Source of the DNA: Mycobacterium sp. MBM
Lineage (GTDB): Bacteria; Actinomycetota; Actinomycetes; Mycobacteriales; Mycobacteriaceae
Assembly: GCA_021648845.1 (NCBI GenBank)
Contig: JAKJHY010000035.1
Location: 1-50,385 of the forward strand
Length of the DNA stretch: 50,385 nucleotides
Direction: 5' to 3'
Shown here: positions 7,163-15,312 of the stretch, in pieces
How positions within the stretch are numbered: the first letter of the stretch is position 1
Layout: every line of letters begins with the position of its first letter
Position numbers and translations under genes: made by a program
Notes under the pieces: generated by a model
Database searches by the model: none
What the model saw: the letters and a program-made list of their open reading frames with translations, nothing else
What the model was told of the DNA's origin: nothing

Positions 7163-7689
7163 ACGCACGCACTCGCGCGCATCTCCTCGCGGCCTACGCC
7201 GAGCACATCCGCGCACTACACGCCCACCTTGGAACTACTGCCGCCGTCACATCGGGCGACGTCATCAGGTCCGACGAGATTCTGCCGGGTCCACCGATGG
7301 AGTACTCACTGCGGGCGCGACTGGAGAGCGGACTGGTGATCGACGCCCACGAACAAGTGCAGTGGGCCAGCGAGCGCTCCACCGCCGCTGCTGCGTGGTG
7401 GAGCAGTGAGCTGGCCGCCGCTCCTGCTGTCTGGAAGTACGGCCTATTCGCGCCGCGCTGGGAGGACCGACCTGGGCACTGGTGTGTAGAGGTGAAGCGG
7501 TGGGTCCCCGTGGCCAGCAACGACTCACTCGCGGACCGCAATGCACGTGCCGCGGGCATCCCCACATTTCCGGTAGAGATCCGTATGCAATTGCAGGAGT
7601 TGTCCTCTTTGAAGTCCGAGGACCGCAGCCCCCTGGGCCTTGTTTCCACCGCCATTACGGGTCTCAAGATCGCCGCATCTGCGGCGTAA
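7159..7689 (+). CDS. Hypothetical protein coupled to the 814-aa protein
   Basis: 176 aa. The ATG overlaps the upstream stop (ATGA). It starts with a helix (TRAHLLAAYAEHIRALHAHL) and carries WASERSTAAAAWW and WKYGLFAPRW segments, mixed alpha/beta and cytosolic by appearance. No family is recognised. Tight coupling suggests a partner or regulator of the 814-aa protein. Confidence 0.65.
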   Translation: MNARTRAHLLAAYAEHIRALHAHLGTTAAVTSGDVIRSDEILPGPPMEYSLRARLESGLVIDAHEQVQWASERSTAAAAWWSSELAAAPAVWKYGLFAPRWEDRPGHWCVEVKRWVPVASNDSLADRNARAAGIPTFPVEIRMQLQELSSLKSEDRSPLGLVSTAITGLKIAASAA

Positions 7690-8072
7690 CAACCGCCCAG
7701 GCCGTGGACACCGCGATCCGTTCGCCACCGTTGGGACGCACTCGGCTTAGTTGTCGGCTAGGGCGCCCATGCTCATCGCGTTGGGGCGACACCCCACATA
7801 TCTACCTTTACGGGTGAATTCACATGAACATTCACACCTTCATCGCTAGGTGTGTAGATACCTCGCAACCTGCATAAATAGGTGCCTAGGTCTTCTCACG
7901 CAAGGGATTTACGCTGCCCTTATCACTCCGTTGCACGGCCAGCGTACCCCCCTTGTCAAGGGGAGTGCCTCAATCCGCCGGTCAACTGGCGTGTCGATGT
8001 TCGGAAAAGCAACCCCGGACTTAAAGCGTGTCGCGCGTGACTAATACAGTTTCTAACGTTTGAGTGTGCGGT
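7690..8072. promoter_or_regulatory. Intergenic region with palindromes and TATCTACC/CTAGG repeats
   Basis: No gene. Lower GC than its surroundings. Contains TATCTACCT (about 7799-7807), palindrome GTGAATTCAC (about 7814-7823) with a second CATTCAC nearby, CGCTAGGTGTGTAGATACCT with AGGT/ACCT arms, and AGGTGCCTAGG. The same words occur at 3279-3328. An operator cluster or origin-like iteron region upstream of the replication genes is plausible. Confidence 0.4.
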
Positions 8073-8531
8073 ATGGGTCAACGGCACAAGGGATCGCGGG
8101 TCCTTGTCATCGCTCCGGTGGTGGCGGGCGTGCGCGATGGCATCGACAAGCTGTCGGCTGAGACTGGCGTCGAGCGCTCCACACTTCTGGCCGACGCCGC
8201 AGCCGGCCTGGTCGGGCACCCGGATCTCATCGAGGCTGTTCGCTTCGACATCAGCCCACCCGCCGAATGGCCACTAGGTGGCGATGAAGGACCGCGGGCC
8301 CTGCCGGGGTGTCTGACAATCGCATCCAGGCTTCCTGCGCCCGTCTGCGTGGGCCTGGAGCAGATCGTGGCCCAGATCGGCGCCAAGCGAACGACGCTGC
8401 TCGGCGACTTGGCAGCAGCTGTGATCGGACGGCCTGATCTGGCCCGCCGGCCTCATATTGCTCGCCTGATCCTCGGGGAAGCCCCCGCTTCCCACGTCTT
8501 CGACGGCGGGAGGTTGCAGCTGGCGATGTGA
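8073..8531 (+). CDS. Protein with two repeated RHH-like modules
   Basis: 152 aa from ATG 8073 (GTG 8064 also possible). An internal duplication is visible: APVVAGVRDGIDKLSAETG followed by VERSTLLADAAAGLVGHPDL near residues 14-52, and APVCVGLEQIVAQIG followed by AKRTTLLGDLAAAVIGRPDL near 90-124. Each unit is strand-helix-turn-helix, as in an RHH monomer, so one chain could form an intramolecular dimer. Its place just before a replication-like gene suggests copy-number control. DNA binding is inference. Confidence 0.65.
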   Translation: MGQRHKGSRVLVIAPVVAGVRDGIDKLSAETGVERSTLLADAAAGLVGHPDLIEAVRFDISPPAEWPLGGDEGPRALPGCLTIASRLPAPVCVGLEQIVAQIGAKRTTLLGDLAAAVIGRPDLARRPHIARLILGEAPASHVFDGGRLQLAM

Positions 8532-8625
8532 CGATCCTTCGCACCGAATCGGTGCGGTCTTCACACATCTGAATAGCTCGGGTGCGAGGTAGCACCACCA
8601 GGCTTTGAGATAGTCCAGAAATTTT

Positions 8626-8655
8626 CGAAGCCCCCGGCGGGAACCAGGGGCTTCG
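8626..8655 (+). terminator. CGAAGCCCC / GGGGCTTCG hairpin
   Basis: A perfect 9-bp stem with a 12-base loop lies between the 8073 and 8735 genes. No T-run follows. It could terminate the upstream transcript or fold in the leader of the replication-like gene. Confidence 0.5.
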
Positions 8656-8734
8656 GGATCGATCTCAAGTTATCGAGTCGAGTTGGAGCTCGGCTCGGGT
8701 GGGGCTGGCACCCCATTCCCCGAAGGGACATGTC

Positions 8735-9853
8735 TTGACGGACAGGTCTCACGGTAGCGCATGTCCCCGGTCAGGTACACCGGGGCGCGCAAATCGTGAC
8801 ATTCAATTTTCGTCCCGTGCGGTTCGTGCTGCACGAGCTGCGGAACGGACTCAGGCGCGGCGTGCGCGGCGTGAGTGGATCGTGCGCGCTGGGTGCGCGC
8901 CGACCACCACACCAATGTGGACCAGCCGCGCGGGCTGGATCGACGAGCTAACCGCGTGGGCCGACACCGAGGCCGGCCGCGCGGCGTGCGCGCGCAAGGT
9001 GCGCTCGCCAATGCTGCTGCGCGTGGCCGTGGCTTTGGCCGCGCACGCCGATCACAGCACCGGCCGGCACTGCGCCGTCACCAACACCGTCGTCGCCAAG
9101 ACCGCGGGCTGCACGGTGCGCACCGTCAGCACCGTGCGCACCGTGCTCCGCGAAGCGGGTTTCGCCGTCGAGGTGCATCGCGGAACCGGCTCGGCGGCGG
9201 CGCCACGGTCAGCGCGCCGGCCCTCGGTGTGGCATCTGGTGAGCCGCCGCGCGCCTGTGGATAACCGCGCTGTTTTCCACCTACCCCCATCCCGAAGGGA
9301 TAGGGGGTTAGCTCTCGTTGGTAACACCTCACCAAGCACGCGCACGCGCGCGCCGAAAACGAAATCTCCCTCCAAGAAACCACCGCAGCGAGCCCGGCGC
9401 TACGCGCCGAGGCCGCTGCACGTACAGCAGCTCGCCGCCGGCGTCATGGCCCGCAGCCGTGGTCTGTCCCACGTGCATACAGGGCACATCTGCGACGCAC
9501 TGACCCGCTCCGGTCTCGACCTGGACACCTGGACTGCACGGGCAATCACCGACGCTCTCGACGCCGACATGCGCACTCGCGGCTGGTCGTGGCCAGACCG
9601 TATCGAGCGCCCGGGACCGTTCCTGGCATCCCGGCTACGACGACTGCCGGTGCGCCCCTGCGGGGCGCCCCGAGGCGGCGTGACCGCCGCCAGCCTAGAC
9701 AGCAGCGCGACACCGAGCGTGGCCGTATCCGTTCTGCCCTCACCAGTACACGACACCAGCCCAGAACCGATCGCGGTGCCGGCTAGCGCCAGCCACCGGG
9801 CCGCCGCTATGGAGTACTTCCGACTGCATCGATCGAAGAAACCGGGAATCTGA
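8735..9853 (+). CDS. Replication-initiator-like HTH protein
   Basis: 372 aa from TTG 8735, chosen because AAGGGA sits six bases upstream; GTG 8699 is also in frame. It is very basic. Residues ~50-95 (RREWIVRAGCAPTTTPMW, TSRAGWIDELTAW) and a following winged-helix segment (HCAVTNTVVAKTAGCTVRTV) with a beta wing resemble plasmid Rep/HTH proteins that I know from mycobacterial plasmids. The centre is a basic disordered linker, and a helical C-terminal block contains IERPGPFLASRLRRLP. It would bind the origin and recruit host replication. A role as a transcription factor cannot be excluded. Confidence 0.55.
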   Translation: MTDRSHGSACPRSGTPGRANRDIQFSSRAVRAARAAERTQARRARREWIVRAGCAPTTTPMWTSRAGWIDELTAWADTEAGRAACARKVRSPMLLRVAVALAAHADHSTGRHCAVTNTVVAKTAGCTVRTVSTVRTVLREAGFAVEVHRGTGSAAAPRSARRPSVWHLVSRRAPVDNRAVFHLPPSRRDRGLALVGNTSPSTRTRAPKTKSPSKKPPQRARRYAPRPLHVQQLAAGVMARSRGLSHVHTGHICDALTRSGLDLDTWTARAITDALDADMRTRGWSWPDRIERPGPFLASRLRRLPVRPCGAPRGGVTAASLDSSATPSVAVSVLPSPVHDTSPEPIAVPASASHRAAAMEYFRLHRSKKPGI

Positions 9854-9854
9854 G

Positions 9855-9995
9855 ATGAGCACCCACGCGCCCAGAAATGCCCGGAAAATCACCCGCCCGC
9901 ACGGTCCGTGGCGTCCGGTGCGACCGCTCACCGGACCGATCGACAGACCACCCACGCGACCCCCGTGGCGGCGGTTAGCGTGGTCGCTGCGATGA
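9855..9995 (+). CDS. 46-aa basic Pro/Arg-rich peptide
   Basis: ATG 9855 lies one base after the stop of the Rep-like gene, and the frame ends in CGATGA, whose ATG is the start of the HAD gene. This chain of couplings argues for a real translated frame, or at least a re-initiation leader. The product is Arg/Pro-rich with three tryptophans and no domain. Confidence 0.4.
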   Translation: MSTHAPRNARKITRPHGPWRPVRPLTGPIDRPPTRPPWRRLAWSLR

Positions 9996-10597
9996 CGAAT
10001 GCACGGGTCTGCGACCGGTTCCAAGTCCTACTGGACTTCGACGGCCTGCTGATCGACATGGAGCCGTTTGCCTTCGAGTTAGGTACCTCAGGCAGGGATC
10101 GCTGGAGTCGATTCCTGGCTCACACCGCCGAGGCCGCCCCCATCGTCGAAGGCGTTGAGCTGGTCGCAGCGCTGCGCCGAATCCGGTGGCGCTACTCGAT
10201 CTCCACGACCAGGCCGGCCGCGGTGCGAGCGGTTCAACCGACCCCGCCCAAGACGTTCGTGGATCACCGCCCATCGATTCGCTCATGGACGCGTACGCAT
10301 CTGCCGTTGCAGCCCACCAACATCTTTCTGCGTCGTGGTGCCGGCGCCGCGGAGGCCTGCAAAACCGAGCACTTCTTCACCACCGCTACTGCTCTCCCCA
10401 AGAGACAGATGGCCGCCCTGTTCGTCGATGACGAACCCGCCGTAGTCGATGCACTCGCCGAGGAACTACCGGCGCTGCACATCAGCGACCTCGCGGGACT
10501 TTCCGACGCCGACCTGACCGCCAGGCTGCACTACAGCGCTGCCGCCGCCGAACCACTACACCGCAACCATGCCGAGCAGGTGGCTGCACTCAGATAG
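9992..10597 (+). CDS. HAD-superfamily phosphatase/nucleotidase-like protein
   Basis: 201 aa from ATG 9992, coupled to the preceding stop; the frame extends to 9908. HAD motif I is LLDFDGLLID (DxD), motif II the STTRP segment, and motif IV ALFVDDEPAVVDAL with its acidic pair. The motif III lysine is probably the one before FVDH or in PKRQ. A small cap lies between motifs I and II. The fold suggests hydrolysis of a phosphate ester such as a nucleotide or a DNA 3'-phosphate. The substrate is unknown. Operon with the Rep-like gene. Confidence 0.65.
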   Translation: MTNARVCDRFQVLLDFDGLLIDMEPFAFELGTSGRDRWSRFLAHTAEAAPIVEGVELVAALRRIRWRYSISTTRPAAVRAVQPTPPKTFVDHRPSIRSWTRTHLPLQPTNIFLRRGAGAAEACKTEHFFTTATALPKRQMAALFVDDEPAVVDALAEELPALHISDLAGLSDADLTARLHYSAAAAEPLHRNHAEQVAALR

Positions 10598-10657
10598 GAC
10601 ATCCTGAAGCCCGCTATCGCCGATAGCGCGTCCCCGGCACGTCGAGGTGCGCTCAGG

Positions 10658-11083
10658 TCAGCGCCGGCGGCGGACTTGTTCGGAGTAGCGCTTGTAGATT
10701 GCGGGCTCGGTGATGCCCAGTGTCGCGGCGATTTCGGCGACAGTTGCACCGCGATCTCGTGCGTCACGGACCGCGGGAGACGGATCGGACACAACGCCGG
10801 CGACGAGCTGGAGAGTCAGTAGTGCCCAGGACTTCTCGATCGCACTCATGAGCGCATAACGCGGGTCTGAGGTGTTGCGCTCGGTGAGGACAGCGGCAGC
10901 AGAAGCAGCGTCGCCGGCACCGTCCGCGAGACCGCTGACCAGATGCGCAGCTGCCGCTAGGCGAGCCGCGTCCAAAGCCGCAGCCGCGATGGTTTCACGG
11001 GCGGCATCAGCCTGATCATCGCTGAGTCCGTACAACGCCATCTCCGCATCATAGGGCGGCAATTGGACTTTCACGGCAACCAA
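10658..11083 (-). CDS. HTH transcriptional regulator
   Basis: 141 aa from TTG 11083 with AGAAGG upstream. The N-terminal 100 residues are Ala-rich and helical, a likely dimer or effector domain. The C-terminus RDRGATVAEIAATLGITEPAIYKRYSEQVRRRR is a sigma-70-region-4/MarR-like helix-turn-helix with a basic tail. Divergent from the ADP-ribosyltransferase operon, with paired direct repeats between them, so it is a good candidate for its local repressor. Confidence 0.65.
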   Translation of the reverse strand: MVAVKVQLPPYDAEMALYGLSDDQADAARETIAAAALDAARLAAAAHLVSGLADGAGDAASAAAVLTERNTSDPRYALMSAIEKSWALLTLQLVAGVVSDPSPAVRDARDRGATVAEIAATLGITEPAIYKRYSEQVRRRR

Positions 11084-11099
11084 CGACCAACCTTCTGTC

Positions 11100-11146
11100 T
11101 TGACTAAAACTAACTCAAAGTATAGAAAAGAATGACTTAAAGTTTA
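11100..11146 (+). promoter_or_regulatory. Divergent promoter with ACTYAAAGTWTA direct repeats
   Basis: TTGACT at 11100-11105 and TATAGA at 11121-11126 resemble -35 and -10 boxes, although the spacing is 15. ACTCAAAGTATA (11113-11124) and ACTTAAAGTTTA (11135-11146) are direct repeats 22 bp apart, two helical turns, suited to a dimeric HTH protein. AT-rich compared with both sides. Confidence 0.5.
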
Positions 11147-11165
11147 TTTGAGAGGGGCGGGCGAC

Positions 11166-11456
11166 ATGGCAAAGCGGACACGGCTGCGGATTCAGGAAGC
11201 GTGCGATGACCTGTACTGCGACCCGGATGACGCGGCGGCTGCGGGCCGGTTGCGGCAGCTGCTGGGTCGGGTGCCGGCGGCGTCCTCCAACGGTGTCGGC
11301 GCGCACGTCGGTGTGGTGTCTCGTGCGTCGTGGCGGCGGCTGGTGAAGATCGCCTGCGACGAGCTGCATGACGACCCGGCCGATGACGATGCTCGGGACC
11401 GGCTGTTGCTGCTGCTGGCCGCCGGTGACGGCGGCCTGGCCCCCGCGGTGGCCTGA
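11166..11456 (+). CDS. Small protein with internal duplication
   Basis: 96 aa from ATG 11166, behind GAGAGGGGCGG. Two similar units are visible: RLRIQEACDDLYCDPDDAAA followed by AGRLRQLLGRV (residues ~6-36), and RRLVKIACDELHDDPADDDA followed by RDRLLLLLAAG (~59-89). Each is a helix-acidic turn-helix unit. No family is recognised. First gene of the ADP-ribosyltransferase operon. Confidence 0.6.
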   Translation: MAKRTRLRIQEACDDLYCDPDDAAAAGRLRQLLGRVPAASSNGVGAHVGVVSRASWRRLVKIACDELHDDPADDDARDRLLLLLAAGDGGLAPAVA

Positions 11457-11458
11457 CG

Positions 11459-11845
11459 ATGGCTGTGTTGGCGGGCTGGTATCCCGACCCGACCGCAGCT
11501 GCGGCGTATCGATTTTGGGATGGCCGGCAGTGGACGTCCGCAGTCGCTACCGTTCCGGTGGCCGCGGTGCCGCTGGCGGGCGCGCCGTCGCGGGATTGGT
11601 GTCAGCGGCACCCGGCGTGGACGACGCTGATCGTGTTCTGGGTCGCGTGCACGATCTGGCAGTGGGAGTGGCTGGTGCCGGTGGCGGCAGTCGCTGCCGC
11701 CGTCGTGGCCGGGTGGCGGTGGGTTCGGCGCCGCCGCGCACGGCTGGCCGCTGACGCCGACCGCCAGAATGCGTGGGCGTTGGCCGGCGATGAGCGGGGT
11801 GTCTTCGGGGACTTTCTTCCGGTTGCGGCGACGGAAAACCGGTGA
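11459..11845 (+). CDS. DUF2510 membrane protein
   Basis: 128 aa. N-terminal GWYPDPTAAAAYRFWDGRQW is the DUF2510 signature, a short actinobacterial module near the N-terminus of membrane and secreted proteins. Two close hydrophobic segments follow (TTLIVFWVACTIWQW and LVPVAAVAAAVVAGW), then a basic stop-transfer stretch and a cytosolic tail with ALAGDERGVFGDF. It starts two bases after the previous stop, and its own stop overlaps the next GTG. It probably sits in the membrane next to the ADP-ribosyltransferase. Confidence 0.75.
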   Translation: MAVLAGWYPDPTAAAAYRFWDGRQWTSAVATVPVAAVPLAGAPSRDWCQRHPAWTTLIVFWVACTIWQWEWLVPVAAVAAAVVAGWRWVRRRRARLAADADRQNAWALAGDERGVFGDFLPVAATENR

Positions 11846-12777
11846 TCACCCGGTACTCACCAAGTGTGTGCCGATCGAGTCGTGAGCCGGGCGGGCCCCG
11901 CCGCTGCTCGGGCCACCAGCGCGCCCGCTACCAGTCCTCGGTGGCGCTGGTCGCCGCGGCGGAGCACGACCAGGACCGGCTGCGCGCACTGCTCGCGGCA
12001 CCACCCCCGCCGTCCCCGGCCGGGTTGGACCCCCGGCGCCGAATGGAGCTGTGGCGGTGCGGTATCCGCGCTTTCGGCGCCGAGTCGGCCGCAGATTTCC
12101 CAGTCATCGCCGAGCGGGCTGGTGACCCGGAGGCCTGGGGGTTTTACACCAACCGGCGGGGCCGGATAGAGACCTGGCAGGACCACGATGCTGACGATTT
12201 CCTCGACGATATGCCGGAGGCTGATCGGGCTGCCCTCACGGCCTACACCGCCGGCTGGTCGCCGGAGATGAACCGCGCGGTGACCGGCGATGAGCCCCCG
12301 CCGGTCGATCCCGAGGCCCGGGCGATGGCCGATCGAGTGGTGTCGGTGTTGACCCAGTTCGATGAATATGCGCGCGCCGATCGCCGGCCGGCGGCCACGG
12401 TGCTGCGCGGTGTTCCGATGCCGCCAGGGTGGAACGACCAGCGAGAGCTGTTCGACACGGTGTATCCGGTCGGTGCGCGGGTGGACCTGGGGCAGATCGC
12501 CAGCACGTCGCACAATACGGCCGTGGCGCTGGAGTTCGCCGATGAGGAGCAGGCCTACATCATGGTGATCCAGTCGCGGGCAGCGCTGCCCATCCGGTCG
12601 GTATCGGCCAACCCGGCCGAGGACGAGTCGATTCTGGGGCCGGCGCAGCGGCTGCGGGTGGTGCACGTCGACCCGCAGGGACACGCCACCGCCGGCAGGC
12701 CGGCGGTCTATTTGGTCGCCGAGGATCTGGTGGCCGCCGCACAAGCTCGCGCCGGCGCGGTGCGGGCGTCAGCGTGA
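11842..12777 (+). CDS. Putative mono-ADP-ribosyltransferase (R-S-E class)
   Basis: 311 aa from GTG 11842, overlapping the previous stop. The C-terminal half has the ordered ART triad: R189 in VLRGVPMPP, S221-T222-S223 in IASTSHN, and E260-D261-E262 (ExE) in PAEDESILGPAQRLRVVHVD. E-x-E is typical of arginine-directed transferases, which move ADP-ribose from NAD to a protein side chain. The N-terminal ~150 residues are mixed helical. There is no Sec signal. Being framed by a membrane protein and secretion-like helical proteins suggests an exported or phage-defence toxin; which of these is inference. Active-site layout gives good support for the fold. Confidence 0.75.
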   Translation: MITRYSPSVCRSSREPGGPRRCSGHQRARYQSSVALVAAAEHDQDRLRALLAAPPPPSPAGLDPRRRMELWRCGIRAFGAESAADFPVIAERAGDPEAWGFYTNRRGRIETWQDHDADDFLDDMPEADRAALTAYTAGWSPEMNRAVTGDEPPPVDPEARAMADRVVSVLTQFDEYARADRRPAATVLRGVPMPPGWNDQRELFDTVYPVGARVDLGQIASTSHNTAVALEFADEEQAYIMVIQSRAALPIRSVSANPAEDESILGPAQRLRVVHVDPQGHATAGRPAVYLVAEDLVAAAQARAGAVRASA

Positions 12778-12794
12778 AGGGAGACCATCGGGAC

Positions 12795-13025
12795 ATGGAT
12801 GCCACACCGACGTCAGCTGTGCTGACCCGCGCCCAGCTCGATCTGCTCGCCGAGCGCGTCGACGCGGGCGCGGACCCGCACGGCTTGGCGTTGTGGATTT
12901 CGCGGATCACCGCGACCGGCGCGCTGAGTGTCGAGACGATCCGGGCCGCAGCCGAGGACCTCAAGCTCGGCTATGACGACGGCTGGTATGCCGCCGCTGA
13001 TGCCGCCGAGCGTTCACCGTCGTGA
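12795..13025 (+). CDS. Small acidic helical protein after the ART gene
   Basis: 76 aa from ATG 12795 with AAGGGAGA upstream. GTG 12774 overlaps the ART stop (GTGA) and would add seven residues. The product is acidic and helical, ending GWYAAADAAERSPS. It has the size and position of an immunity protein or a WXG100-like chaperone, but no WXG motif is seen. The stop overlaps the next GTG by 4 bp. Confidence 0.55.
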   Translation: MDATPTSAVLTRAQLDLLAERVDAGADPHGLALWISRITATGALSVETIRAAAEDLKLGYDDGWYAAADAAERSPS

Positions 13026-14419
13026 GCGAAGAAGAGGTCGCCGTGCCGGCGGGCATGACCGCGCTGGTTTACCCAGAGTGGGCCAGCGCGGCCGACCCGG
13101 ACATTCCTCGTCAGCTCACCGCTGTCGCGGTGCGGCTCTACGAGCTGTTCGGCAGCGGCGATCCCGCCGCCAGTGCGCTTCCGGAGTTCCCGTTCAGCAC
13201 GGCCACCGGCCAGGGATCGGGCATCGACGCCTATGACAACCTCAAGCGGGACTTCCAGCGCATCGAATCCGAGTTCGACGCTGCGGCACAGGCATTCAAG
13301 AGTGCGGTGCACGATTCGGCGTATCGAACGCGTGCCGGCCGCGACGCGATCAACAACGCGATCGCGGTGTTCAACTCCACCACTGAAGCGCTCGACAGCG
13401 ATGACTGGAACGGACTGTTGCAGGCCGAGTCCACGATGCTGGCCACGGTCAAAACCGAAGTGAACAATGCGGCGACCCATGCCGAGCCGGTACCCCTGCC
13501 GCCCGGTATCGACTATTCGCAGGGCATGCCGTTGCCCGGTATCGACACTCCGGCGCCGGGGGGACCGCCGGCGGCTACGGCCGAGGGACCGAAACCGGGT
13601 TCGGGTGGCCTGGCTGACCTGCTGTCCACCCTCGGCGGCGCTCCGCTGCTCGGCGGCGCTGGCGGTGGCCTACCGATGGGCGGCAACCCGATGGCCGGGC
13701 TGGGGGGCCTCATGCCACAGAACGCAGCAGCACCGGGAATGCCCGCAGGGGGCTGGTCAGGCTCACCGCCATCGGTGCGCGCAAATGCGGTCGAGCCGCT
13801 GATCCCCCTGGAAGAGGCAGGGGACGACGACACCGCAGCCCCGATCGCGCCGCTGAACCCAGGTCCACAGAACCCGCCGCCGCCAGTGCCCGCCGCACCC
13901 GCTGAAGCGGCGGACACGGAGCCTGAACAGCCCGGGGTTACCGCCGCCGCGCACACCGTGACTCTCCCGGACGGCGCCACGGCGGAGGCACCCAACAAGC
14001 AGGCCGCCGAGGCCGCCCAGAACGCCATCAACACGGCCTCACCAGGTGGCGATGCCGCGCAGAAGGCCTACAGCCCGACCGGGCTGCAACTGCCCGAAGA
14101 GGGCAAGAACCTCGGCGCCAAGGTCGACCCTGCCGACATGGCGCCGGGGGACGTGCTGAAGTGGCAGGACAAGACCATGGTCGCGGTCGCGCCGGATCTG
14201 GTCGCGGACCCGACCCAGCCTGGCGTGACCCACACACTCGAGGACGTCCTGAAAGACCAGCGCGGCTTTCAGGGCGTGTTCCGGCCCACCGCTGCCGCAC
14301 CACCTACCGCTGCGGCCGCACCGCCACCAGGAGCGGCTCCGCGGTCTGAGGTTCCGCCGGCGCCCAGCGCCACGGTCCCTCAGCCAGCACCACCATCGCC
14401 GTTTGAAAACCTGCTCTGA
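13022..14419 (+). CDS. Helical / Gly-Pro-rich protein, secretion-associated type
   Basis: 465 aa. Residues 1-160 are helical (including IDAYDNLKRDFQRIESEFDA). Residues ~165-310 are a Gly/Pro/Ala linker with LGGAPLLGGAGGGLPMGG. The C-terminal domain (~325-425) contains YSPTGLQLPEEGKNLGAKVD followed by PADMAPGDVLKW, and ends in a Pro-rich tail. The layout recalls mycobacterial DUF4226/EspK-like proteins linked to type VII secretion, but I cannot confirm the family. No catalytic residues are apparent. Operon context with the ADP-ribosyltransferase suggests a carrier, target or delivery partner. Confidence 0.65.
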   Translation: MSEEEVAVPAGMTALVYPEWASAADPDIPRQLTAVAVRLYELFGSGDPAASALPEFPFSTATGQGSGIDAYDNLKRDFQRIESEFDAAAQAFKSAVHDSAYRTRAGRDAINNAIAVFNSTTEALDSDDWNGLLQAESTMLATVKTEVNNAATHAEPVPLPPGIDYSQGMPLPGIDTPAPGGPPAATAEGPKPGSGGLADLLSTLGGAPLLGGAGGGLPMGGNPMAGLGGLMPQNAAAPGMPAGGWSGSPPSVRANAVEPLIPLEEAGDDDTAAPIAPLNPGPQNPPPPVPAAPAEAADTEPEQPGVTAAAHTVTLPDGATAEAPNKQAAEAAQNAINTASPGGDAAQKAYSPTGLQLPEEGKNLGAKVDPADMAPGDVLKWQDKTMVAVAPDLVADPTQPGVTHTLEDVLKDQRGFQGVFRPTAAAPPTAAAAPPPGAAPRSEVPPAPSATVPQPAPPSPFENLL

Positions 14420-14522
14420 GCAGCACCGCGCCGAACACCTGCCGGAGGACGTGACGCGAGAACGGCAACCGATCCGCTTGGGGCGGCGCTGTTCTGCACC
14501 CTCGTTTTCTACGGTTTGAGGC

Positions 14523-14960
14523 ATGGACGGAAATACGCCCGCAGAACGTGTCGGAGGCGAGGCCTGTGCACCGTGGGTGGCTAGCGTCCTCGACATGCCA
14601 GCACAAGCGTGGGTCACGCTGATCGTCGGTCTGATCGCCATCGCCGGTGTGCTGATCACCTGGCGGCAGAAGAACACCGCTGATCGGCGTAGTGAGTGGT
14701 GGCGGCGCCTGGCGTGGGCCTATGAACGTGTCTTCAGTGACGACCCGGCTGAGCAAGAGCTGGGATGGGAACTGATCAATGTGCTGGTTGCTTCACCGCT
14801 CGCAACCAAAAACGATTCGGATATCGTTCAAGTAGTGGGTGAGCTCTTCGCCCGCAGTGCCGCCGCAGAGGAGGGTGACGATGGCGAAGCAGCAGTGGCC
14901 CTCGAAGAACCCTCAGGGGACCAAGACGACGAAAGCCCCACCGGCAGGCAAGACCTATAG
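14523..14960 (+). CDS. Small membrane protein with acidic tail
   Basis: 145 aa. A TACGGT box ends seven bases before ATG 14523, fitting a leaderless start; ATG 14595 is a second option. One membrane helix (WVTLIVGLIAIAGVLITW) is followed by a basic stretch (RQKNTADRRSEWWRR), a helical domain and an acidic tail. This resembles small phage/plasmid membrane proteins of the holin-like type, without a firm family. Its last 80 bases overlap the next gene in another frame. Confidence 0.6.
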   Translation: MDGNTPAERVGGEACAPWVASVLDMPAQAWVTLIVGLIAIAGVLITWRQKNTADRRSEWWRRLAWAYERVFSDDPAEQELGWELINVLVASPLATKNDSDIVQVVGELFARSAAAEEGDDGEAAVALEEPSGDQDDESPTGRQDL

Positions 14961-15060
14961 CCTGTCCGTGCGCAAGGCTGCGGCCCGGGCCGCGGTCACC
15001 GCGAGCAAGAAGACCGGCCGTCCTGTCGATCCCCGCGTCGCCAAGCTCGCCGACTCCTAA
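14881..15060 (+). CDS. 59-aa basic protein overlapping the upstream gene
   Basis: ATG 14881 has a strong GAGGAGGG site. The product is Lys/Ala/Arg-rich (MAKQQWPSKNPQGTKTTKAP and SVRKAAARAAVTASKKTGRP), likely nucleic-acid binding. It overlaps the membrane protein frame by 80 bp, and both frames look used. No family is recognised. Confidence 0.5.
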   Translation: MAKQQWPSKNPQGTKTTKAPPAGKTYSLSVRKAAARAAVTASKKTGRPVDPRVAKLADS

Positions 15061-15067
15061 CCGCCCG

Positions 15068-15250
15068 ATGGCCGACCTGCCCCAGGCCAACCGGAGGATG
15101 AAGACCGTCAGGTCAGCTCGGTGCAGCACCGAGCTGGAGGGGGCGAGCAGCACCGCCGCCACTCGGGCAGATCAGCTCGCTTACCTGCGAGGCACGATCA
15201 CCGCCGCGCAGTTAGGTGACCGGGTGCGCCAGCGGTATGGCGTCCTGTAG
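15068..15250 (+). CDS. Small hypothetical protein
   Basis: 60 aa from ATG 15068, eight bases after the previous stop and with no clear ribosome site. The C-terminal half (TRADQLAYLRGTITAAQLGD) is helical and protein-like; the N-terminal half is less so. No family is recognised, and it could be a chance frame. Confidence 0.3.
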   Translation: MADLPQANRRMKTVRSARCSTELEGASSTAATRADQLAYLRGTITAAQLGDRVRQRYGVL

Positions 15251-15312
15251 CCGCCCAGGTGAAATGTCTCAGTTGACTCCACGCATCGCCCAACCTCGCG
15301 TCCCCTTGGGGG

